Assembly: GCA_026387165.1 (NCBI GenBank)
Contig: JAPLMG010000029.1
Location: 1 to 5,684, forward strand
DNA length: 5,684 bases
Reading direction: 5' to 3'
Origin: Candidatus Omnitrophota bacterium
GTDB lineage: Bacteria; Omnitrophota; Gorgyraeia; 2-01-FULL-45-10
Shown here piece after piece: positions 1 through 5,251 of this stretch. The notes beneath the pieces were generated by a model. It ran no database searches and had not been told where the DNA came from. It was given only the letters and a program-made list of their open reading frames with translations. How positions within the stretch are numbered: the first letter of the stretch is position 1; every line of letters starts with the position of its first letter. A program made the translations under genes and the position numbers.

Positions 1-3000
1 GGGAAGTTGTCTTTCGGGAAATTTCCCACTATGGGCCAGAAACGTTTCTTGCTCTCACTGGCTTCGGATGGATCCAGGATATACAGGATTCTGCCCGAAG
101 GGTCTATTATATCGTATGAGCGGCGGCTGATATCGCATTCCCTGTGTACCAGCTCGCTATACGCTTCACCGTTGTCCTTTACGACCGCTGTGTATTCTCT
201 GTTGCCGAGTGAGTGCTGCGTCTGGCGCCTCTTCTCAAGAGAACGGGCCAATGAACGGATAAGGAAAGAGGCCGCTGTAAAGAGTATCATAGACGCAAAT
301 ATTAGGATCAACATCTGCGGTGTGGGGAGGTTCATCAATGTGACGAGCAGTCCGCCTGTCTCGGAGGCGTTCTGCATCGCCTGCGAGGTATTCCATACGT
401 AAGCCCATGCGGCCCCTTGCGGCATATAGAACGGGATCAGTAACGGCGCCCATGTGGTGAATCTCTTTACGGCATCGGGTATGTATCTCTGTGCCGCCGC
501 CGGCCCTATAAATCTGGCCACTTTCTCATCCAGCCTGTCCATGCCTATGAAGCTTAGGTTGACCAAAGTCGCGACGCGCAGGCCCATGTGGTCCATCCAT
601 ATAAGGACATGCAACATGTCAAAAGCTATGACGTATGTAAATAATTTTAAGCTCCAATCCTTGAAGGCCTCCGGAGTCATCGTTATGTTATTGAAGATGG
701 CGCATATGGTGCGGATAGCGCCATCCTGGTTATACCAGGTGGGCTCCGGCATCCTTCGCAGGAACGTGAATATTATGGGAGACATCCACAGTCCCCATCT
801 CAATACGTAGAGCATATGGTTTACGAGCTCCACAAATCCCGCTTTTGAGAAGAAGTACTTGATCGGGCCGGTGTCCTTCTGAAAAAACGCTTCCATGAAG
901 ACTTTGTTGACTGCGAATAACCACGCGGCTATCGACCAATTGATCACGCCGGCAAGCGATTCGGTGAATAATAATTTTGACCCGCCGGCGAATGTCCCAA
1001 GATCTATGCGTCCCCATTTATCAATGCTAACAAAGGGGCGAGTTATATATTCCTGCGGTGAAAAGCCCATGCTCGTATATTGCTTGATCTTCTCTATCAC
1101 CACCGGTATTTGCGAGGCGTCGAGGTAGAACGCGAGAGCGGCTCCGATGAAAGCGCCGAGTGAGGCATCGACAATATATAGTCTCCATGACTGAACACGT
1201 CCCTGTCCTTTGACGGCATACAGGATGTCCCTCAATAAGCTTACTCCCAGCGACGCCGCCAACCCTGCAAGGCAGCCAAAGACTATACGCTGTGACATGC
1301 CCTGAAGATAGATCTTCTGAGCGATGGCGTAAGCGAACCCGAATCCGAATATAGCGCCACGGGCGTACAGAGTACCGTCCTTGTAGTTGAAGCGGGCTCT
1401 CTCGAAGAATGGAAGAGTCCCGTCGAAAGTCTCTATGGTAGTCTTGGCGAGCGGGAATATAAGGGCGCCCAACAATATACCCGCTGCTAAAGGGAAAGCG
1501 CGCATTATACTATTCGTCAGAGGATAGTTTACAAACGCGATAGCCGCGTATAAGAGGCCTAAGAGTATGGCGCTGTAAGCCATACCTTTCTTCATTCCTG
1601 TCAGAACATTTTTAGAGATGTTATCTTTTGAGGGCGCTATGCGTTTTACTCCATCGAGGATCATGCCGGTGATCAAATATACCTGTCCCCATAAACCCGC
1701 ATAAGAGAGCATCGTGGTGATGATGGATATTATGGCTCCGAGTATTGGGGGAAGTGAGGCGACTGCTTGAGATGAACCGGCATCAGCTATGAGAGGAGCC
1801 GCCACAACGCTAATCGAGACAAAGAGCGCGAATAGATGCGCTTTCAGCGTCTTGACAAGCCTTCCGCTCGTCGCGAAACTTACTCCGTTTATCATCGCTT
1901 CATTGAATACGAATACCACGATGATCCGGCCAAGCGTGTCGCTGACGACCGGGAGGCTTGAGAGAGCCTGGGCCGTTATGCTGTTTAATGCGGACTGCAG
2001 AAGATTTGCATTCCCTACTAAGAGCAGCCAGTTAATCAGGTACGGTATGCCGACTATCAATGCTCCGGAGATGGGCTTCAGATGTTTATTCGACTTGGCC
2101 ATGGAGCAGGTATTGGATATCTGATATATAATGAAGACGAGTGCCGCTATGAAATTATTCAATACCAGTAGTTGCGGCCAGCCGGAAGGTATCTGGAACA
2201 TAACCAGATTGCCCGATGATGCGGCCAGAAGCCCGGTGAAGAGCGTATTTTGCAGAACCTCCCCGGCAGAGAGACATTTTCCGGTTAAGCCCCGCTTCAA
2301 TAGCCCTGCGATCAGAAGTCCTGCCAGCGCCGCCGCTAAAAAAAAGAAACTGAACCCGGCCTCAAGGGAGCTTGTCTCGCCCATGGAATAGATCTTGAGC
2401 GTAACCGCTACGATCAATGCGGAGGCTATGCCGTATAGGAGATCCCTGTTGAATGACTTTCCTGCGCGATTTTTACCCAGGATCATGCCAATAAGCGCGG
2501 CCATCAGGGCGAGGAAGGAGCCTAATATCAGGACCATCCCGGCCTTCACGGGAACAAGATACTTCTCTAAAAATGTCAGTTTGTATAAGTCCAGGTCAAA
2601 ATAAAGTATCCCTCCGATCTGCTTATCGCTGTACATGGGGCTGACCACATAAACTATCTCTTTGAGCTTACCGATCTTATTCCACTCCACAGCCGCGCGC
2701 AGATAGTTCCATCCCTGCAAGAGGCGAATAGGGATAGTCTGTACGCCGCTCTCTCCCTTTATCTCTAACTTTACGGTGACCTGGCGGAGCTGTTTCGGGT
2801 CCGGCACTTTCACGCCAAATTTGACTGCATCTACCATATCCGCTGTAAAATTGGCGGGGAAATTTTTTGTCCATACGCCTATGATGGACCCGTTAAATAT
2901 GGAATAATCGAACTTCAGAACATCTTTTTTGGCGTCCTCATCCGGCTCGGATGTGACGTCTCCTACGGCAGGGCCCATATTAAAAAATCCCTTTTCGCCG

Positions 3001-3101
3001 GCCTGCAAGATGCTGAAGCGGTCTTCAGCGGCTTCGCTGCTAGCGGAAAAAGAGATCAATAGCAGTACCATTAGGATTGGAAATACAAAACGTCTACTCA
3101 T
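1..3101 (-). CDS. Giant multi-pass membrane protein with GH94/cyclic-glucan-synthase-like domain (5' part, open at left edge)
   Basis: The frame is open from ATG at 3101 to the window edge: 1033 complete codons without a stop. The start is supported by AGGAG nine bases upstream. Residues 1-25 form a signal peptide (MSRR, a hydrophobic run, then ASSEA|AED as likely cleavage site). Residues about 26-180 are polar and beta-rich (VKLEIKG, GWNYLRAAVEW, GILYFDLDL) and resemble a jelly-roll carbohydrate-binding domain; this is inference. From about 186 to 950 there are many hydrophobic segments, for example near 186-208, 221-236, 245-265, 303-320, 333-355 and 928-950. A basic linker (LEKRRQ, 955-960) leads into LGNREYTAVVKDNGEAYSEL (965-984) and GRILYILD (1003-1010). 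These match the pattern 'LSNGRYTV..T..G.GYS...G.fiYlrD' that opens the beta-sandwich of GH94 and cyclic beta-1,2-glucan synthases. Catalytic residues would lie beyond the edge. I see no glycosyltransferase motif in the membrane part. A role in envelope glucan synthesis or phosphorolysis is plausible but unproven. Confidence 0.85.
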   Translation of the reverse strand, partial: MSRRFVFPILMVLLLISFSASSEAAEDRFSILQAGEKGFFNMGPAVGDVTSEPDEDAKKDVLKFDYSIFNGSIIGVWTKNFPANFTADMVDAVKFGVKVPDPKQLRQVTVKLEIKGESGVQTIPIRLLQGWNYLRAAVEWNKIGKLKEIVYVVSPMYSDKQIGGILYFDLDLYKLTFLEKYLVPVKAGMVLILGSFLALMAALIGMILGKNRAGKSFNRDLLYGIASALIVAVTLKIYSMGETSSLEAGFSFFFLAAALAGLLIAGLLKRGLTGKCLSAGEVLQNTLFTGLLAASSGNLVMFQIPSGWPQLLVLNNFIAALVFIIYQISNTCSMAKSNKHLKPISGALIVGIPYLINWLLLVGNANLLQSALNSITAQALSSLPVVSDTLGRIIVVFVFNEAMINGVSFATSGRLVKTLKAHLFALFVSISVVAAPLIADAGSSQAVASLPPILGAIISIITTMLSYAGLWGQVYLITGMILDGVKRIAPSKDNISKNVLTGMKKGMAYSAILLGLLYAAIAFVNYPLTNSIMRAFPLAAGILLGALIFPLAKTTIETFDGTLPFFERARFNYKDGTLYARGAIFGFGFAYAIAQKIYLQGMSQRIVFGCLAGLAASLGVSLLRDILYAVKGQGRVQSWRLYIVDASLGAFIGAALAFYLDASQIPVVIEKIKQYTSMGFSPQEYITRPFVSIDKWGRIDLGTFAGGSKLLFTESLAGVINWSIAAWLFAVNKVFMEAFFQKDTGPIKYFFSKAGFVELVNHMLYVLRWGLWMSPIIFTFLRRMPEPTWYNQDGAIRTICAIFNNITMTPEAFKDWSLKLFTYVIAFDMLHVLIWMDHMGLRVATLVNLSFIGMDRLDEKVARFIGPAAAQRYIPDAVKRFTTWAPLLIPFYMPQGAAWAYVWNTSQAMQNASETGGLLVTLMNLPTPQMLILIFASMILFTAASFLIRSLARSLEKRRQTQHSLGNREYTAVVKDNGEAYSELVHRECDISRRSYDIIDPSGRILYILDPSEASESKKRFWPIVGNFPKDNF

Positions 3102-3110
3102 TTAAGCCGA

Positions 3111-3115
3111 CTCCT
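3111..3115 (-). promoter_or_regulatory. Shine-Dalgarno site of the giant membrane protein
   Basis: Read on the minus strand this is AGGAG, followed by nine bases and then ATG at 3101. It fixes the start codon, and the codons after it encode a convincing signal peptide. Confidence 0.75.
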
Positions 3116-3160
3116 GTGTTTTGGTTGGTTTTACGCACCCGACATGAAATAAGAGCTAAA

Positions 3161-3189
3161 ATTCTACCTTATTGACGCAAAATAGGCAA
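3161..3189 (-). promoter_or_regulatory. Predicted sigma70-type promoter for the giant membrane protein
   Basis: On the minus strand, TTGCCT (3189-3184) is followed by a 17-base spacer and TAGAAT (3166-3161). Transcription would start near 3154, leaving a leader of about 50 bases before the ATG at 3101. The match and spacing are good, but this is a prediction from consensus only. The leader is too short to hold a typical riboswitch. Confidence 0.5.
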
Positions 3190-3241
3190 GAAAATAAAAG
3201 CAAATTAAAGAAACGGTCTTTTTATGGACTCAGGGTTATTC

Positions 3242-3269
3242 CTGCGATATCGATAGACGATTTTCGCAG
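3242..3269. promoter_or_regulatory. Imperfect dyad between the two divergent promoters
   Basis: CTGCGA (3242-3247) and ATCG (3249-3252) are mirrored by CGAT (3258-3261) and TCGCAG (3264-3269), centred near 3255. The dyad ends 13 bases upstream of the tRNA -35 box and lies upstream of the divergent promoter as well. It could be an operator or a chance palindrome. No T-tract follows on either strand that would make it a clear terminator. Confidence 0.25.
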
Positions 3270-3282
3270 AAAATAAAAATAT

Positions 3283-3311
3283 TTGAAAAAGCATACCTTA
3301 TATGCTATTAT
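3283..3311 (+). promoter_or_regulatory. Strong extended -10 promoter of the tRNA-Asn gene
   Basis: TTGAAA (3283-3288), a 17-base spacer and TATTAT (3306-3311) make a near-consensus sigma70 promoter. TGC directly before the -10 box provides an extended -10 element. The sequence upstream of the -35 box is A/T-rich and could act as an UP element. Transcription should start near 3318, only a few bases before the tRNA 5' end at 3322, which is typical of stable RNA promoters. Confidence 0.65.
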
Positions 3312-3429
3312 CTTATTGCCCTCCCTTGTAGCTCAGCTGGTAGAGCATGTGGCTGTTACAGGTTAGCAGCCTCCGGTGGAAACGCCGGAGTGAAGAAGCG
3401 AGTAAATTCAGGGAAACCCTGTACCGCTC

Positions 3430-3448
3430 AAAATGACTTCGTCATTTT
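3430..3448 (+). repeat. Perfect hairpin extending P5 of the intron
   Basis: AAAATGAC (3430-3437) pairs exactly with GTCATTTT (3441-3448) around a three-base TTC loop, or a five-base CTTCG loop if the last pair opens. It caps the P5 helix and is unlike the GC-rich core helices. Its 9-mer TTCGTCATT (3438-3446) recurs at 3557-3565 at the start of the P8 palindrome. Confidence 0.6.
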
Positions 3449-3560
3449 TCGGGTGCAGGGCAATCCTGAGCCAAGCCCGCCGAAGCATCGCATCAATTAT
3501 TCATTGAATGCGAAAGCGGGAAGGTGCAGAGACTAGACACTCGCTACCTAAGTTCTTTCG

Positions 3561-3598
3561 TCATTGCGAGGAGGCCATTAGGCCAACGAAGCAATCTC
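3561..3598 (+). repeat. REP-like palindromic repeat inside the P8 arm of the intron
   Basis: ATTGC (3563-3567) pairs with GCAAT (3591-3595), and GGCC (3573-3576) with GGCC (3581-3584) around ATTA, with GAGGA/AACGAA as an internal loop. The outer text TCATTGCGAGGAGG and CGAAGCAATCTC resembles a family of dispersed palindromes I recall from intergenic regions of many bacterial genomes. That family assignment rests on memory. It replaces the P8 terminal loop, where group I introns tolerate insertions, so the core is preserved. Confidence 0.5.
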
Positions 3599-3651
3599 AA
3601 AGGATACGGTAAAGGTATAGTCCGACTCTCCGAGTAATCGGAGTCAGATCG

Positions 3652-3692
3652 TAACCACAGTGTCCTAGGTTCGAGTCCTAGCGAGGGAGCCA
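3652..3692 (+). other. Candidate attachment site (tRNA-Asn 3' exon) of an integrated element
   Basis: A site-specific recombinase gene starts inside the element and runs up to and into this tRNA 3' half, the usual geometry for an element integrated at a tRNA 3' end. The tRNA sequence stays complete through CCA. A second, partial copy of the T arm and acceptor stem would mark the far end; none is visible up to 5684, so that end must lie outside if the idea is right. The exact crossover cannot be read from one end. Confidence 0.4.
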
Positions 3693-5251
3693 ATTTGTAA
3701 CATAGGCAGAACTGCTGTCTCAGTGGTTCTGCCTATTTCTTTTTCTTCGAGTAGTGGGACGGTGTATTCGAGGGTTACGTCGGGTGGGCTTATGATGATT
3801 TGCTTTACGAAAGACCTTAAAATGGCTTTTTGCTCCATAATTGTGCCATCCTTCAAGATCTCGATTAAATCCTTGGCAAATTCATATAGGGCTTTAAGAT
3901 TAAATGGTAGGCGGGCCGTGCTTTGGTCTTCGCCGGTTATTTCGTTTCTTTTGGCTTCAAGGACGTCAATTTGCGTCTTTAATTCTTTAATACGTGGCGC
4001 AAGGTGGTCAAGCTCGATCTTGCCGGTCTCAAGCGAGTTATAGAGCTTTCCGAGCCTTTCCCGCAATCCTGCCAGCTGGTCTTCGATATTCTTCAATTCA
4101 ATACCATGTCTTGCCTTGTTGTTATTTATCTGGTCAAGGACGAGGTCAAATATTTCCATCATGTTCTTTTCGGTGAGGACAAGCGTCTTTAAGCGGTCAA
4201 CAACAAGGATTTCAAGCTCTTTGCGGTTCACGGCTTTCATGTCGCATATATGCTTGCCTTTTTTCAGGTAGCTTGAGCAGGCATAGTAGTGATGTTCTCC
4301 GCTTTTAGCTGATGCGCCTATCATCTTGGCCCCGCATTTCCCGCAGATAACAAGTCCGCTTAAAAGATAATCGCTGGCAACGCTCCACGGATGGATGACG
4401 GCTGAGCTTCGTTTTGACATCAATCTTTGAACAAGGTCAAATGTCCGCTTCTTCACAAGGGCCGGGTGATTATTTTCAATACGGATGACATTATTATTCG
4501 TGCCGTTATGGCCGTTCTTGTGTTTGCTCATCTTGCCGTATACCAGCGTGCCGGTGTAGGCTTCATTCTTAAGAACGTATTTTACCGTTGAATTAGCCCA
4601 CGGCTTACCTGAGCGAGTCGTTACGCCTTCGCCGTTTAAGGTGTTGGCAATTTGTTTGATGCCCATATTTTTGAGAGCAAGAGCGAATATTCTCTCGATG
4701 ACCGGGGCAAAATTTCCATCCGGTTCGAGTTTTGTCCGTTCGTTAGTGCCGTCCATGACATTCTTGGCTTTATATCCCGCCGGAATGCTTCCGTTCTGAA
4801 ATCCCCGGGTGGCGTTTTCCCGCAGGCCCCGGACGGTATCTTCGGCGAGGTTGAGCGAATAAAATTCGTCTATGACTTCGATGATGCCTTCAAGGAGCTT
4901 TCCGGCCGGAGAATCATCCACTGGCTCATTCATAGAGATAACCGAGACGCCAAGCTTACGCAGGAGTGATTTATAAATGATGGCGTCTTCTCGGTTGCGG
5001 GCGAAGCGGGAATGTTTCCATATAAGGATACCGTCAAAGGGTTTTGTTTTCTTCTTGGCGTAGGCGATCATCTCTTGGAATGCTGGCCGGTTGGCGGAGC
5101 GTGCGCTTTCTGCCTCGTCAACAAATTCCTTGTAGATTGTCCAGCCGTTCTTTCCTGCGTAATTCCGCAGGGCTTTTAATTGTGATGCGATAGATAGGTC
5201 ATTTTCTGCTTGCTTTTCAGACGATACTCTTGCATATAGGACTACATTCAT
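3665..5251 (-). CDS. Large serine recombinase (resolvase/integrase family)
   Basis: This 528-residue protein should catalyse site-specific DNA cutting and rejoining through a 5'-phosphoserine intermediate. Residues 2-150 are the resolvase catalytic domain: LYARVS carries the likely nucleophile Ser10 and Arg8, and HSRFARN (80-86) carries the active-site arginines. Residues about 155-275 match the Recombinase domain (IPAGYK; GEGVTTRSGKPW; NEAYTGTLVYG). A zinc ribbon follows, with Cys303, Cys306, Cys325 and Cys336. Residues 375-440 look like a coiled coil, as used for synapsis by large serine integrases. The length is normal for the family. AGAGGTG lies five bases before the ATG, and the start overlaps the upstream gene's stop. 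The C-terminal tail after about residue 505 runs through the tRNA terminator, and the final GSLARTRT plus TAG is antisense to the tRNA 3' half. The ending therefore probably reflects where the element inserted. It most likely integrates and excises the element whose left end abuts tRNA-Asn. Confidence 0.93.
   Translation of the reverse strand: MNVVLYARVSSEKQAENDLSIASQLKALRNYAGKNGWTIYKEFVDEAESARSANRPAFQEMIAYAKKKTKPFDGILIWKHSRFARNREDAIIYKSLLRKLGVSVISMNEPVDDSPAGKLLEGIIEVIDEFYSLNLAEDTVRGLRENATRGFQNGSIPAGYKAKNVMDGTNERTKLEPDGNFAPVIERIFALALKNMGIKQIANTLNGEGVTTRSGKPWANSTVKYVLKNEAYTGTLVYGKMSKHKNGHNGTNNNVIRIENNHPALVKKRTFDLVQRLMSKRSSAVIHPWSVASDYLLSGLVICGKCGAKMIGASAKSGEHHYYACSSYLKKGKHICDMKAVNRKELEILVVDRLKTLVLTEKNMMEIFDLVLDQINNNKARHGIELKNIEDQLAGLRERLGKLYNSLETGKIELDHLAPRIKELKTQIDVLEAKRNEITGEDQSTARLPFNLKALYEFAKDLIEILKDGTIMEQKAILRSFVKQIIISPPDVTLEYTVPLLEEKEIGRTTETAVLPMLQIGSLARTRT
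3702..3741 (+). terminator. Rho-independent terminator of the tRNA, inside the recombinase coding region
   Basis: ATAGGCAGAAC (3702-3712) pairs perfectly with GTTCTGCCTAT (3726-3736), an 11-bp stem. The loop contains a further CTG/CAG pairing, and a T-rich run starts at 3736. It begins ten bases after the tRNA CCA end on the same strand. On the opposite strand it encodes about residues 506-517 of the recombinase, and no T-tract follows there, so it should stop plus-strand transcription only. An alternative role as recombinase-binding inverted repeats next to the attachment site is possible. Confidence 0.7.

Larger units (their letters stand above)
3357..3651 (+). ncRNA. Self-splicing group I intron in the tRNA-Asn anticodon loop
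   Basis: The 295-nt intron shows a complete group I core by direct pairing. P1: exon GGCTGT (3351-3356) with GCAGCC (3366-3371), including the conserved U-G wobble at the 5' splice site. P10: GGTTA (3361-3365) with 3' exon TAACC (3652-3656). P2: 3371-3390, closed by a GAAA tetraloop. P3: AGCGAGT (3397-3403) with ACTCGCT (3539-3545). P4: TCAGG (3408-3412) with CCTGA (3465-3469). P5: 3417-3425 with 3452-3460. P6: CCCGC (3476-3480) with GCGGG (3516-3520). P7: GACTA (3531-3535) with TAGTC (3618-3622). P8: TTCTTT (3553-3558) with AAAGGA (3599-3604). P9: GACT/AGTC and CCGA/TCGG (3624-3645) with a GTAA tetraloop. The last base, G3651, is omega-G. No open reading frame of endonuclease size exists inside, so it depends on its own or host-assisted splicing. 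Its small size and tRNA location suggest subgroup IC3; the subgroup is inference. Confidence 0.93.
3322..3692 (+). tRNA. tRNA-Asn(GUU), interrupted by a group I intron
   Basis: The exons are 3322-3356 and 3652-3692, together 76 nt. The acceptor stem TCCCTTG (3322-3328) pairs with CGAGGGA (3682-3688). The D arm is GCTC/GAGC (3331-3346). The anticodon stem TGTGG (3348-3352) pairs with CCACA (3655-3659). The spliced anticodon loop is CTGTTAA with anticodon GTT. The variable loop is GTGTC. The T arm is CTAGG, TTCGAGT, CCTAG (3665-3681). The discriminator is G (3689) and CCA is encoded (3690-3692). The U1-A72 pair, G73 and GUU anticodon agree with bacterial tRNA-Asn. The intron splits the anticodon after its second base, so the transcript is useless until spliced. 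The gene has its own promoter, and a hairpin terminator follows ten bases downstream. The 3' exon borders a serine recombinase gene on the opposite strand. Confidence 0.95.

Noticed and set aside
7..1128. Plus-strand open frames at 7-402, 454-810 and 895-1128
   Set aside because: They lie antisense to the continuous 1033-codon membrane protein, have no ribosome sites or recognisable domains, and are shadows of its codon pattern.
1789..2604. Plus-strand open frames at 1789-2124, 2131-2391 and 2395-2604
   Set aside because: They are also antisense to the membrane protein, whose frame is uninterrupted here and encodes coherent membrane segments.
3102..3160. Riboswitch in the leader of the membrane protein
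   Set aside because: The predicted leader is only about 50 bases and shows no aptamer-like stems.
3357..3651. IStron, group II intron or archaeal-type bulge-helix-bulge tRNA intron
   Set aside because: There is no transposase or reverse transcriptase, no group II domain V, and the length and P1-P10 pairing with omega-G fit a group I ribozyme.
3322..3692. A split or broken tRNA pseudogene
   Set aside because: Both halves pair perfectly in all four stems once the intron is removed, so the gene is intact.
3723..4969. Plus-strand open frames within the recombinase region (3723-4043, 3994-4192, 4652-4969)
   Set aside because: The minus-strand recombinase has clear domains and catalytic residues across this span; the plus-strand frames show none.
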